Shown: one piece after another, positions 13,320 to 26,199 of the stretch
Layout: each line of letters begins with the position of its first letter
Numbering within the stretch: position 1 is the stretch's first letter
Translations under genes and position numbers: made by a program
Notes under the pieces: model-generated
The model's input: only the letters and a program-made list of their open reading frames with translations
Database searches by the model: none
What the model was told of the DNA's origin: nothing
Source of the DNA: Monodelphis domestica
Lineage: Eukaryota; Chordata; Mammalia; Didelphimorphia; Didelphidae
Length of the DNA: 64,000 nt
Direction of reading: 5' to 3'
Assembly (NCBI RefSeq): GCF_027887165.1
Contig: NC_077229.1
Coordinates: 367,333,001 to 367,397,000 of the forward strand

Positions 13320-14533
13320 CATCTGGTGATGAGCCTCCAGATCACTGTTTATTTGTAACATAAGAATATATGAAATAGATTCATCCAGTTGTAGTGGTAT
13401 CTGCAGTAGAAAATCATTCCAACATAGTGAATTATGAAACACTCAAAGTTTGCCAAACACCCTCCAAATAGCCACAGAATAAAAAAAAAAAACATCTCAA
13501 AATGAATATTGTAGAGGTAAAATCAGTAGAAGAAGGGATGAATCATGTCTCTGTCCCAGAACAACATGGAGAGCCAATTAGTGGTACTCATCTCACCAGG
13601 GTACCAGGAGAGAGCTCTGAACAAGCCCCAGTAGAACTTAGATGCACTATAGCACAAAGAGTAGGAGAATGAGAATGGCCTATTAGGTCCAGTTTCAGCA
13701 GAGTAAGAACAGAAACCAATACAATGCTGAAAAAGTAGTAGTGGGAGGGAAACAACCCTATATAATGCAGCCAGATCAGAGGACATATCTGACACAGTGA
13801 AGAAATCAATGAGAAAGCCTATCAAATAATGGCATCAGCTGGATTGAGGAGAACCGAACTCCACACTGAACTGAATATCTGCAAAGCTCTATTCAACAGA
13901 CCAACTATGTTGCCTTCATAGAGTGATCAATCTGAGACAAAGAAAGCTGAGGGGATTTCAGGGACATCATAAGCATGGGATAGTATTCTCTCCCCCACAG
14001 GAACAAAGGTAAACATCATCATATGGACAAAATCAAGAGGAAAAAACCCCCAAATGATCAAAGACAGAGGAAAAAGTCTGAGGCTAGAAAAATAACTCAA
14101 CAAGATAGATGAACAAAATATAGTCTCAGAAGAGGACAACAATGCAAAAATGAAAACGTATGGAGCCTAAAAGAAAAATATAAAAGGTTGTTAAGCCTTT
14201 CAAACGAACCCCTGGGAAGAGCTATAAAAAGGATAGAAAAAAACAAATAATAAGAAGTTTTGCAGAAAAATTAGAAAAGAATGTGATAAAAATCAATATC
14301 ACAGAACAAAAACAAACAGAAGAAAATCATTCTTTATAAAATAAAATATAGCACATTAAACAGAAAAATAAATCCTCCAGAAAGGAAATACAAACCCTAA
14401 AAGAAGAAAATGTCTCCCTAAAAATTAGAATTGGACAAACGGAAGTTAATGATTTCAAAAGAGACTAGAACAGAATAAAACAAATTCAAAGAGAATAAAG
14501 AAAGAGAAAATATTGAGGAATTAAAATTATTCT
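13320..14533 (+). mobile_element. degraded LINE-1 5' part with ORF1 N-terminal remains
   Basis: From about 14080 the sequence reads like the basic, Lys/Glu/Asn-rich coiled-coil part of L1 ORF1 in broken frames, with motif-like pieces such as 'gaagaaaatgtctccctaaa' followed by 'aattggacaaacggaagtta'. The ORF1 reading resumes after the nested L1, at 15246. From 13320 to 14080 the assignment is by position and purine-rich composition only; it may be L1 5' untranslated sequence or another repeat. No intact frame remains. Confidence 0.5.
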
Positions 14534-15245
14534 ACCTATTCTGGAAGGCAATATGGAATTGTGTGCAAAGGGCTTTAAAAGAATGCATAGCCTTTCATCC
14601 AGCAATACCACTACTCAGTTTATATCCCAAAGAGATAATAAGGAAAAATACTTGTGTAAAAATATATATAGCCTCACTCTTTGTGGTGGCAAAAAGTGGA
14701 AATTGAAGGGTTGTCCCTCAATTGGTAAGTGGATGAGAAAATTGTGGTATATGATGGTGATAGAACACTATTGTGCTGTAACAATTGATGATCTGGAGGA
14801 TTTCTATATGAATTGGGAGAACTTCAGTGAACTGATGCAGAGTGAAATAAGCACATGCAGGAGAACATTGTACACAGCAAGTAAAACATTGTGGAACAAT
14901 CCAACGTAGTGGACTTTGCTACTAGTAGCAATCCAATAAGCCAAGACAATCCTGAAAGACTTATGGGAATGAATGCTAACCACTTTGACAGAAACAACTT
15001 TGGGAGTAGAAATTCAAAACAAAGCATATGGCATCATTTATCACATGTATATACGGGTATGTGATTTGGGGTTTAGGCTTTAAAAATTGCTGTATAGCAA
15101 AAATGAATAATATGGAAATACATATTGTGATAACATTTGTACAACTCAGTGGAATTGCTTGTTGACTCTGGGAGGAGGGAGGGAAGAGGAGAGGGAAAAA
15201 ATGAATCATGTAAAGGTGGAAAAATATTTAAAAAGAAAAAGAAAA
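14534..15245 (+). mobile_element. nested 5'-truncated LINE-1
   Basis: It starts at the ORF2 C-terminal wording 'ttctggaaggcaatatggaa' and runs through 'catccagcaataccactact', 'cccaaagagataataaggaa' and 'aattggtaagtggatgag' to the 3' end 'ctcagtggaattgctt', then an A-rich tail. A 118-codon frame (14553-14909) preserves part of the ORF2 C-terminus, including the 'MRKLWYMMVIEHYCA' segment, equivalent to the conserved KLWYM-EYY block. L1 ORF1 sequence lies on both sides on the same strand, so this copy inserted into an older L1. I could not define a target-site duplication. Confidence 0.85.
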
Positions 15246-15790
15246 AAATTGAAATATGTCCTTGGAAAATTAAATGAGCTGGAAAATAAATCTGGGAGAG
15301 AGAATCTAAGAATCATTGGAGTGCCTGAAAGCCATGATCAAATAAAAGAACTGGGAACTGTACTGAAAGAAATTATCAGCAAAAAATGCCTTAATGTTCA
15401 TCAAGAAAAGAAAATAGAAATTTAAAAAATCCACCAATCACCTTCTGAGAGAAATCTCAAATTAAAAAAAAAAAAAGTCCAAGGACTATCAGATTCAGAT
15501 ACCAGAAATAGCAGGTCAAGGAGTAAATGCTACAAGTAGCCAGGAAAAACAAAAACAAAAAAGAAAATAATTCAAATATTGTGAAACCATAAGACCTAGC
15601 TGTGCTTACATTAAGGGACTTGGAAGGCAAGACATCTGCAAGGAAAACATCTAAGACTACAACCAAAAAACACCTACCCAGATAAACTGAACATAATAAT
15701 GCTCCAGGGGAAGAAATGGACATTAATAAAATAAAGGAATTCTAGGCATTCCCTGAAAAAGGGCGAGAATGAAAAAGAAAATTCAATGAT
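15246..15790 (+). pseudogene. LINE-1 ORF1 remnant (RNA-binding and C-terminal domain)
   Basis: A frame ending at 15425 carries the hallmark ENLRIIGVPE of L1 ORF1 proteins, just after a coiled-coil-like 'LGKLNELENKSGR'. Further on, broken frames still match the C-terminal domain order: 'ccaccaatcaccttctgaga' (the HRSPPER-type part), 'atgctacaagtagccagg' (the LQAAR-type part), 'cccagataaactgaac' (the YPAKL-type part) and 'aagaaatggacattaat'. ORF1 protein is the nucleic-acid chaperone of the L1 particle. Stops and frameshifts make this a relic. It continues the ORF1 sequence interrupted at 14533. Confidence 0.85.
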
Positions 15791-15834
15791 CAAGTTCAAC
15801 ATTCAAAATAAAGATAAGAGAAATTATCCAAATC

Positions 15835-16382
15835 TATAAGAATAACAATTAGAGATTGGTCAACAGATATGAACAGGCAATTCTCATATGAAGAAATTAA
15901 AACTCTCTTTTGTCAATTGAAAAAATATCCAAATCATGTTAGATTAGTGGGATGTAAGTTACAAAATCTCTGAGGTACCATCTCTCATCTATCAAATTGG
16001 CTCACATGACAAAAAGGGAAAATACTAAATGTTGGAGGAGGTGTGGAAAAATAGAGACACTAACAAACTGCTGTTGAAGCTGTGAACTGATACAACCATT
16101 TTGGATAAGATTCTTAAACCATGCCCAAAGGATAATTAAACTCTGCATACCTTTTGACTCTGTAATACCAATATTATATCTGTATTCCCAAAGAGATTAA
16201 AATAGGAGAAAAATACCTACCTGACCAAAAAAAAATTTATAGTAGCTATTCTGGTGGTTGAAAAGAACTCAAATCCAAAGGATTTTTGACAATCAGGGAA
16301 TGGCTGAAGAAGTATTTTTATATGTTTATAATGTTTTATATGCTTATAACTCTTGTGCCATAAGAAGTAAGACAGAGGAAGA

Positions 16383-16426
<44 letters not shown>

Positions 16427-16850
16427 CCTAGAATGTCTTACATGAAGTAATGCAAAGTGAAGTGAACAGAACCTGGAGAATGTTATCTCCAGGTACAGAA
16501 CAAGACAATAATGTATGATGATCAACTATTATAAATAAGGCAAGGATCTAGGACAACTTAAAGAGACTCGCAACAACAGATATCCAGTGCCTCAGAAGTA
16601 AAAGATGGAATGTGCATTCAAACTGAAACATGCCATTCTTAATTTATTGCTGCCCTGTTTTTTGTTTTTTTTTGTGTGTGTTGTAAGCAATTTGTGTCAT
16701 CTTTAACAATATGACAAAAATAGCATTATACTATATAATAGTATATGCACAACCTATATCATATTATCTTCTTAGGGAAGGGGCAGAGGTTGAGGGAGAA
16801 ATAGAACATGTATTGAAAAATAGAAAATAAATATTAAGAAAGTTTTTTGA
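15835..16850 (+). mobile_element. LINE-1 3' region, older subfamily
   Basis: The order follows ORF2 C-terminus to 3' end: 'gatatgaacaggcaattctc', 'gaggtaccatctctcatcta', 'aaatgttggaggaggtgtgg', 'cccaaagagattaaaatagg', 'cagggaatggctgaagaa', then the 3' end with a purine-rich 'agggaaggggcagaggttga' and an A-rich tail. It directly follows the ORF1 remnant. Either the L1 upstream has lost most of ORF2, or this is a separate insertion. An (AC)n array has grown inside it. Confidence 0.8.
16384..16425. repeat. (AC)n microsatellite inside L1
   Basis: About 21 AC units lie inside the ORF2-derived part of the L1 at 15835-16850, between 'gaggaagatc' and 'aacctagaatg'. The array is therefore younger than the L1 insertion. 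Confidence 0.97.
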
Positions 16851-16892
16851 CATGTTATCTTGAAAGAAATAAAATTTATGATTTTTTAAAAA

Positions 16893-17520
16893 AGAATTAT
16901 CAAGCTGTTTATACTGTTTGACCCAGCAATACTACTACTTGGCCTGTATCCCAAAGAGATAAAAGAAAAGGAGAAAAGGCATATTTGAAAAAAAATTTAC
17001 ATCAGCTCTTTATGCAATAACAAAAGCTTGAAAATCATGGTAATGTTCATAAATTGGGGAATGCTTAAATAAATTGTAGTATATGATTTGGATGGAGTAT
17101 TATTTTGATAAGCAGGATGTTTTCTGGAAAAAATAATAGGACATAGGAATTTGTGTAAAGTGAAGTCAGAAGAACATTATTCACAGTAACAGCAATATTA
17201 AAAAGATGACATATTGTGAAGTATTTGGGTACTTCGGCAATTCACAAGGACTCATAATGAAAAACACTACCTACATACTTCAAAACAGAGAACTGATGAA
17301 CTCTTAATGCAGATTGGAATATGCATTTCATAACTTTATTTTTCTTTTTGCAACATGGCTAATATATATACATATATTTAACACAAATTCACATGTATAA
17401 TCAATACCAAAGTGCTAATTTTTTCAAGACTGAGAGAATTTGGAACTCATAATATTTAAAATGTACATATACTTGGGAAACATTTAATGACATAAATAAA
17501 ACTAACATTTTAAAAAATTT
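16893..17520 (+). mobile_element. LINE-1 3' fragment
   Basis: It begins at 'aattatcaagctgtttatac' and continues with 'gacccagcaatactactact', 'cccaaagagataaaagaaaa', 'aattggggaatgcttaaata' and 'aagtgaagtcagaagaacat', then an AT-rich 3' end. This is a second L1 3' end in the same direction, head-to-tail with the previous one. Confidence 0.75.
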
Positions 17521-17539
17521 ACCCAGGTGAAAATTAATA

Positions 17540-17800
17540 CTAATACTAATAATAAATAATTTTTATAGCACCATAAATTTTCAGAAGTAGATTACAAACA
17601 TTATCTTATTTGAATATGACAAAATGCTTGAAGGTGAATGTCATTATAATCTCCATTTTATACTTGAGGGAAATTAGACAAAAAGAGTTTCTATCACCTT
17701 CCAAGAGTTATAAAACTAGTTAATATCTGAGATCTGAATTTATTTCTTCCTTAATCTAAGTCCAAGACTCTGACCACTGTGCCACTGTAGCTGCCTCTAG
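17540..17800 (-). repeat. MIR-type SINE (antisense)
   Basis: Antisense landmarks: 'tttttatagcaccataaatt', 'acaaacattatcttatttga', 'ctccattttatacttgaggg', 'aaactagttaatatctgaga', and the end 'gaccactgtgccactgtagc' followed by 'tgcct'. It is near full length and moderately diverged. Confidence 0.8.
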
Positions 17801-18035
17801 AAAACAATGGGCAGCATTATAAAGTTGCATATAAAGAATGAACATTATATTTGAAAGCAAAATATTTATAACCTCCTCATCCTTGACTGTAGCATGTACC
17901 TATTTTTATCATCTGAAAAGTAAGATGACAAATGCATGATTTGAAGTTCTTTGTCAATATTAGAGGAAGCAGGGAATAATAATTCGAGTTTTGGAATGAA
18001 CACACAGATGTCCCTTTGGACAGGTCATTTAAAAA

Positions 18036-18665
18036 GATGGTTTTACATACCACTGTTGGGTTTGTACCCCAAAGAGATAATAAGAAAAAAATACTTGAAC
18101 AAAAATATTTATACCCACATTCTTTGTGGTGGAAAAAATTGGAAAATGAGGGATTTCCTTCAATTGGGGAATGGCTGAACAAATTGTGACATATGATGAT
18201 GATGGAATACTACTGTGCTGAAAGGAAGAATGAACTGGAAGATTTTTATGCTAACTGGAAAGACCTCCAGGAATTGATGTAGATGGGAATGAGCAGAAGA
18301 ACCAGGAGAACAATGTACACAGAGACTGATACATTATGACACAATCAGATGTTTTAGAATTTTCTACTAGCAGCAATGCAATGATCTGGGACAATTCAGA
18401 GGAATTTATGAGAAAGAACACTATCGACATGCAGAGAAAGAACTGTGGGAGCAGCAACATAGAAGAAAAACATATTATCAATCATTTGGTTCAATGGGGA
18501 TCTGATTAGGGTTTTGAGGTTAAAGATCACAATTGCAAGTATGAATAACATGGAAATAGATTTTGAATAATGATACATGTATAACCCAGTGGAATTGCTT
18601 GTCAGCCTCAAGAGGAGTGAAGAAAGAGGAGTGGGAAAAATCATGAATCATGTAACCATGGAAAA

Positions 18666-18667
<2 letters not shown>
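18036..18667 (+). mobile_element. 5'-truncated LINE-1 joined to GAPDH pseudogene
   Basis: It begins in the ORF2 C-terminal coding part ('ataccactgttgggtttgta') and keeps 'cccaaagagataataagaaa', 'caattggggaatggctgaac' and 'gaactgtgggagcagcaaca'. It then reaches the marsupial L1 3' terminus 'atgaatcatgtaaccatgga'. Where other copies go on to 'aaaatattctaaata' and an A-rich tail (compare 63000-63050), this one passes straight into GAPDH coding sequence on the same strand. Stops and frameshifts make it non-functional. Confidence 0.9.
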
Positions 18668-19600
<933 letters not shown>

Positions 19601-21330
19601 ATATGACTAATACGCTTGCAAATGCATTGAGGTAAAGATATATAAAGAATAAGAATTAGGTTAGCAGCATTTGAATATATAAATTGATGTTCTAAGAAAT
19701 ATATTGTCAGTTCTTATGGAAATTCCATCCCCAACCCATTCTGAAACAGTGGTTTGAGCAATGGCTTCAAAATTAAGATGTTTGTAAAGCCTTGTGAGGT
19801 ATGAAAAGGAAGGTAATAATACTCAATGGAACCTGCCAGTGTATTTCTTTTTTCAAAATATTTTTTCATTTGATAGTTATCCATTTTATACCAATATCCC
19901 AGGGTGGGACTGGGTAATACATACACACACATGTATTTGTACAAATAATTTAGTTCATATTAAAATACATGTAAAAGAATATTGAACATCACTAAAACTA
20001 TAATCTTTACTATGAATACATAACTATAGTTTACCAGTATTAAAATTTACTCATCCAGTTAAATGCATAACTAAACTTTTAAAACTATGGTTATTTATTA
20101 ATAATTTTATGATAATTTATTTAATAATATAGTTAGCTAGATACATTTTTATTACGATGTTGCCAGTTCAAATACTGCTCACTATTAGTAAAATGACTAA
20201 AAGATTATTTTCTTCTGATAGAGTCCATTCTGTCATCTACTGAAGTCAAATACTGGACATTATCATGACACTTTTGTGTCTTTGTGTGTCTTCACTGAGC
20301 AAATCTCAGTTCATTACATCTTATCTTTTAAGATTATTTAATTTTCATATACATATATATTTTTACAGTTATCAATACTGAGTCTTATTCTTTCTACATT
20401 TCTGTGCACTCTCAAATTATTTCAGGACTATTTAATATTTTGAAAGTGCTTTTTAAAGTACCAGTTATATTTCATTCTAGCATGCTGACTTGCCTAATTG
20501 TTCAGAAGTTTATCTGAAACAAATGCATTTAATTAATTAATTAAAAGTCAATAATAATTACAAGTAAAGGAAGTCAAGTTAAATATATATATATATATAA
20601 TAAATTGAATAAATTGAATATTCAGTAATACAGTTTCACCTATTTAATGAATAACTATTTATCAATTTTAAAATTGCAGGTCCAGGGCCTCACAAAACAT
20701 CTATCTAAATATTTGTCTATATATTATGAAAATCAATTTTATTTGTTAAAGAATGATTTTATGTAATTAGATTTGTTTTCCTTTCCATATAACTATGATA
20801 ATGCTTAAATGTCATAGTCTAGGCATTCTCTAAACCCATCTAATTGTCCAAAAGTAACATGAAGTGTGCAAAAGATGTTCTTTTAGTATTCAAACAAAGC
20901 CAGGTAGCTTCTCACTATTTGATAACATTTAAATGGTGACTTGAGCTGAATATCCATGTGACATTTAGGAAGAAAAATCTCGAGATGAAACTCTTCTGTG
21001 AAAATGTTAAATTATTTAAAGGGTAGATGATTTCTGATTACATTAATGTAGTTACATTAGTTTGAAGATTTGGGCTTCTCTACATCTTACAGGTGACATA
21101 TGTTGGTTGTTGTTCTCCTGACTACCTCATCCCATGCACATGCCCACCTAATACTAAACATGTTTAGGAATAAGCCAATATTATTTTAGGCTGGTTCTTG
21201 TAAAGCAGATACACACTCTATTATCAAAGTTATTCCCTTTTTATTCATTAGAGTTGAAAGGTATTTTGGATAGGATATAGTAGTAGCAGCAGTGGTACTG
21301 TGGTAGAAGTGCCAGTAGTGGCAATAGAGG
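19601..21330. other. unassigned AT-rich sequence
   Basis: About 1.7 kb with no gene or named repeat. A short (TA)n lies at 20585-20600. The 21240-21330 stretch is rich in 'agtagtagcagcagtgg' and 'gtggtagaagtgccagtagt' wording, a decayed trinucleotide run next to the following SINE. Confidence 0.45.
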
Positions 21331-21339
21331 TGCTGGTGA

Positions 21340-21620
21340 AAGTGGTAATAGTTGTAATAGCTCGCATTTATACAGCATCTATATTTAGTATATTGTCTTG
21401 CACCAGACAAGTTAAAATAATTTTTTATTTGATCCTCACAAAAACCCTGCAAGGGAGGTGTCATTGGTATTCCCATTTCCCTGTGGGGAAAACAAGGAAG
21501 AGAGAACTCTAGTGATTTCTCCATGGTCACACAATTAATATCTGAGGCGAAGTTTCAAATCAAGACTTCTTGACAATATGCTCAACATTCTATCTACTGT
21601 ACAATTTAGCTGCCTACTTA
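21340..21620 (-). repeat. MIR-type SINE (antisense)
   Basis: Antisense landmarks in order: 'gctcgcatttatacagcatc', 'tttgatcctcacaaaaaccc', 'tgcaagggaggtgtcattgg', 'attcccatttccctgtgggg', 'tccatggtcacacaattaat', 'tctatctactgtacaattta' and 'gctgcct'. Near full length. Confidence 0.88.
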
Positions 21621-21624
21621 TAGT

Positions 21625-21750
21625 TCCACATTTTACATAAGATGAAATTGTGATCTTGAGAATATAAATGATTTGCCTAATGTCACAGAATCACTAAATA
21701 GCAACTGGGCCCTAAACTCCATTTCTCTATTTTTACTATGTATTCATTCC
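21625..21750 (-). repeat. MIR-type SINE fragment (antisense)
   Basis: 'cacattttacataagatgaa', 'tgatttgcctaatgtcacag' and 'aactgggccctaaactccat' repeat the middle-to-end part of an antisense MIR, directly after the previous copy. It is either a second partial insertion or a duplicated segment. Confidence 0.55.
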
Positions 21751-24239
21751 AGGATGTCCAGATTATTTTCTCAAAAAGAAAGAATTCTTGATAAATAGGT
21801 ATGAATGTTCAACAGATGCTTCAAATACAGATATTTTTCAGCATTCTTTTCCCAATCATGCTTCTGCTCATATAATCCTTCTAATTCTTCAATTTCTTAA
21901 TGATATGGATTAATTGCTTCAAGACCAGGAATACTGAAGAACCTTCTAAATAAAACAAAAAATAACTCAAGAATTCAGCCTAATTATACTTAAAGGGAAA
22001 AGCAAGCTGATAGAGAATATTAGATTGTCCAAATACATGTGATTCAATAGGATATATGTTGTAGTTATCATCTACTATGGATATTTGGGGAAAGCACTGT
22101 AAAACATAATTAACTGGAATTAAAATGAAAAAGAAGAGAGAGGGACCACTTTTTATTGTCTTTGTGAAATTATTCAACATGGGTACTAATATCAAGTTTT
22201 GTTCTGTGGTGGAATTCTATTTTTATATCAATACTATTCTGGTAATGTATGACTATAAGTAGAAATTTTTTAATATTTTATTTTACAACTATATTGAATC
22301 AGTTCATAGGAGCAGATTGTTAAATGTTCAGTAGAATTAGTTATACCTCTCCAGTTGAGAAATTTGATTAATTTTAACTTATTAAATATGAATAAAATGA
22401 TAAATATAAATATTACATTCAATAGTTTGTCATGTGTACTGAAAAGGCATGACTAGTAAAATTGGGCCAGACACATAGCAAGAGCAGGGTTCCAATAATG
22501 TGAAGAGAACATACAGAATATATTAACACTTTAGCTTTACTCCTGGACTGATTTATGAAAGGAAATAAACAAGCATTATGAGATATGGTAGGCATAGATC
22601 AGTTGTAATCCATATCATGGGTGGGAGTACTATGTCTATATAATCACAAAAAAATGGGAGAACTGAAGAACTAGAAAGCAAAATATGTTATAAGAAACAA
22701 GATGGCTGAGTGATACTGAACAGGACTTGGCCAGTTTTCTTGTAGAAAACAAAAATTGAGTTGGACATGAAGATTTATTAGAACTTCAACAGATTGGGAG
22801 AGCTATATATTTTATTTTGTTTTCTATTGACGTAATAACTGTAAAATTCTATATTATTTTTATTCTATATCCAAAGAATAGGAGGTCTATTAGCTCACTG
22901 CTAATTAAATAATACCCTAGTTTAATTAAACAAAAAGCATTTAATGAGCCTGATCAAGGTAGAAGAGAGAAAAATAAGTTCTTTTAGGATTTCCTTTTTA
23001 CAAAAATACAATTAAACAGAGAGAAATGATTCTTTTAATGTCATATAAATAAACCATTTGCAAAATTGTTAATGTATTCTATTTAAGAGCATAGAATTAA
23101 ACCTTTAAATAGATCAAATCTCAAAACTTTAATTTTTAGTAAGAATAAAATATAAGGATATATCTATTGATTCAGTCTCAAAGAATGGATAATAGCATAT
23201 ATCAAGATGCAAAACTATGGATATATATCTACAATTATATATATATATGATTCTATAGAAATCATAAGCAATGGAAATTTCCTTTAAACAAAAGGACTGC
23301 CTATGAGAATTTTGAAGGAATTGATTTTCCTTCTTGATTTTGTATGAATATGTGAAATATTAAGAAAATGTCAGTTATCATTCTCAGGAGGAAAGGTAAG
23401 AGACGTGACAACAGTAACTATCATTTCACAATGGTTTCCAATGCTATGTGATCTTGATAAGACTCCTTTTTTTAGATTTATTATTAAAATGCAGGGATTC
23501 TAAACTCCAGGAACTATAATGTACCTCTGGCTGTGATAGAGAAATGTAATCACAATATTTTTTGCAATGTCATATATACCTGATAACTCTCCAAATGACT
23601 GATATTTCTAAATATTGGTCAAGATTGTCAAACCACTACATCTATGCTTAGAAAATTACCAAAAAGTCAGAATTCAATTATTTCATCAATTAGAACAATG
23701 ATTTATGTCATTTTGCTATTGATAATATTCCTTTATATTCATTTTTCTTTAGAAAGAGCTATTCAGTAATTTATCTGTTTCTATGACAATATACTAAAAA
23801 TGCACACACACTGAGAAGATAAGCAAATGTCATCATTCTATTGCTTTAATATCAATTTAAATTAACTTTCATAAAGACTTTTATAGATGAATAATATTTA
23901 TTCTACTGGTCTTTTGAAGTACAGAATACCTGGGAGTCTTCTTTTATATCAGGAAATTATTTATCCCTTTTGATTTTTAAGCAAGTTTCAAAATTTGTGC
24001 AAATATGCAAAAGGATCTATGTAACCATACTTTAATACTTAGTTACAAGATTTTTATCAATATAATTATTCTTCTCAATGAAATAATCAATTATTTTTGT
24101 TACAAAGGTTGGCACAAGGTAGGGATTCCAAAACAAACAAGAAGAAAAAATTCCTTGTATCAGGAAACCTATATTATGTTTGGAGAAATGTCATATTTCT
24201 AAATCAATATAAAGTAGACTGAAAGCAAATGCAAAGCAA
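21751..24239. other. unassigned AT-rich sequence
   Basis: About 2.5 kb in which I recognise no gene, RNA or repeat family. Open frames (for example 21980-22195 minus, 24005-24202 plus) are short and without domains. Confidence 0.4.
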
Positions 24240-24480
24240 TTGAGAGAGGGAAGGGAATCATATGTCTTATGTACGAAGTGGCACTTGGACTGAGCTTTGT
24301 AGGGTACATCGTATTCCTAAATACAGAAGTAAAGAAGTAATATCTTCCATGGATTAGGACCACATGCTCAAACCAAGGGAGTAGACAAAATATATTGTGC
24401 AGAGAAAACCAATTGAATTTGTTTGGCTGAGTTGTTACATGGAGATAATAAGTCTGAAAATGGTTTGACTTTTATTCCAT
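24240..24480 (-). repeat. L2 LINE fragment (antisense)
   Basis: 'gtggcacttggactgagctt' followed by 'ccatggattaggaccacatg' and 'tgtttggctgagttgttaca' matches the complement of the L2 part about 300-500 bp before its 3' end (the stretch that in sense codes 'tttgcacatgctgttccc'). L2 is an ancient CR1-clade LINE, inactive in mammals. The copy is very diverged. Confidence 0.5.
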
Positions 24481-25134
24481 TTCAGAAAAAAATGTTGATT
24501 TGTTATCATCATAAAGCTCATTTATTTTGAGGTGTACGCAGGATTTCCTGAGTGAACTAAAGCTGTAATATAAGTAAACTGGGAAGGACACCCTGAAAGT
24601 TCCACTAGGGATACAAAATGAAGCTTTCTATTCAAAATCTTTAAAGGGAAATATTTCACTCTTTGAGGATATGAGAAAAATCAAGGTTATTTCAAAAAGA
24701 AACAAAACTAGAGGAAATTGGTTCTCTGGAACTTTTTTCCTTTTAGCCCTTTTCCCAAGGCTTAGCTTTGAGGGATTTGAAAACTCTGTGCTCTACATTT
24801 TCCCCCTTTCTGCTATGACCTTTAAACTCATGGCTAAAATGAAGAAAGACAGAATGGATTAATGGAGGATTATAAGATTATATTTATGGCTTATTTTCTT
24901 TCAAATATATATCAATATTATATTTCATCTCATTTATTCAAAATATTTCCTTTTTTAAGAGCTATATGCTGATGAATGTATAAATATTTCTTTTAAAGAG
25001 CTCAATTTTATAGGACATTCAACAGATTTATTTAGCTTAAACTAAAGATTTACTTGAACAATCATTAAACTTGAAAATGTCTTAGATATTTGCCCTTTTC
25101 AATAAAACACTGTTTCAGGTTCTATAGTCTCTTT

Positions 25135-25860
25135 TTTCCCTTTCTGCTTATGACAGTTTCTGCTCTCTACCAAGCTCACAGATGTTACATTTCTAATTTT
25201 TTTTCCCTGAGAATGAGTTTCCCCTAATCCTATACTGAGTTCTTTGTTCCACTCTCTTTTCCTTCACTCCCTTAGGGAATTCATTAATTCCCTCTGGCTG
25301 AAACTGTCATTTGTGCATGGATCATGGCCAGCCATGATCCTTGAGCCTTGACTTCTCACCCTATTGTCTATTCTCCAGCTGACATATTTATTGGGATATT
25401 TTCCTTAATGTGTCAGATACTCAAAGGACTTTCACCTTGTTCCAATTTCATCTTTTTTTGTCAGTGACACTTCTATGCCAAACTTGAAGTTTTGTAATCA
25501 TTCTCTACACAAATTACTATCATAACCTGTCATATTTTTCTTAGTAACATCTCTTAGATCTATTTTTTTCTATCCACTTCCAGAAATATAATGGCTTTCT
25601 TGACCCAGAAACTAATTACTTTATAAAGAGCCATATTCAACCATCCAAGCCTCACTGTCATCTAACCTAATCTACCCTGGATATATATATATATATTTCA
25701 CATATACATTTGAATACACATATATCTGTATATTTCACAATAATTTCCAATGAACATTTTTCCATTCATTTTCCTGCTCAAAATTTGAAGCCCTCCCAGT
25801 TACTTATGATGTATGATCTGTGCTCCTTACTATGTTCCTTTTTTTCATTCTATTCTTTCA
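25135..25860 (+). repeat. L2 LINE fragment, very degraded
   Basis: A pyrimidine-rich sense-strand region with L2-like pieces: 'gaattcattaattccctctg', 'ccaaacttgaagttttgtaa', 'caagcctcactgtcatctaa', and best of all 'tcctgctcaaaatttgaagc' with 'cctcccagttactta' (L2 'ctgcttaaaacccttcaatggctcc'). A (TA)n run at 25681-25697 interrupts it. Limits are approximate and the first half is uncertain. Confidence 0.45.
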
Positions 25861-26011
25861 TTCATCAAATCTATTTCTAAAGATAAATAATAAAAATTTT
25901 AAAAAGAAAAAGTATTAATTAATTTTATAGCCTTAATAAACAGTGGGGATCCTTACAACCCTAACAAAGCCCAACTACCACTCACACTAAGTCACAATGA
26001 CAAGAAGACTG

Positions 26012-26185
26012 GCTAAGGCCAACTAGGTAGAATAGTAAATTGGAGCACTGGGCATAGATGAATTCAAATCCAACTCCAGATACTTAATTGCTGTGTGACT
26101 CTAGGCAAGCAAATTAACTCTGTTTACTTGTTTTCTAAATTGTAAAATTTAGATAATAATGTTATCTATTTCCAAGATTGTTGCT
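26012..26185 (+). repeat. MIR/THER-type SINE
   Basis: 'gccaactaggtagaatagta', 'gagcactgggcatagatgaa', 'aattgctgtgtgactctagg', 'caagcaaattaactctgttt' and 'agataataatgttatctatt' give the sense order of a THER/MIR SINE, including the 'aactaggtgg' head seen in marsupial copies. Confidence 0.82.
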
Positions 26186-26199
26186 TTTTATCCACTTCT

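Noticed and set aside
13523..13825. 100-codon minus frame
   Set aside because: Antisense to the degraded L1 5' region, overlapping a second frame, with no domain or conserved start context.
14553..14909. 118-codon plus frame that could be taken for a small gene
   Set aside because: It is the LINE-1 ORF2 C-terminus (KLWYM-type block) with frameshifts, part of the nested L1.
16217..16525. 102-codon minus frame with Cys-Val repeat, looking like a Cys-rich secreted peptide
   Set aside because: Translation of the complement of the AC array inside an L1 copy.
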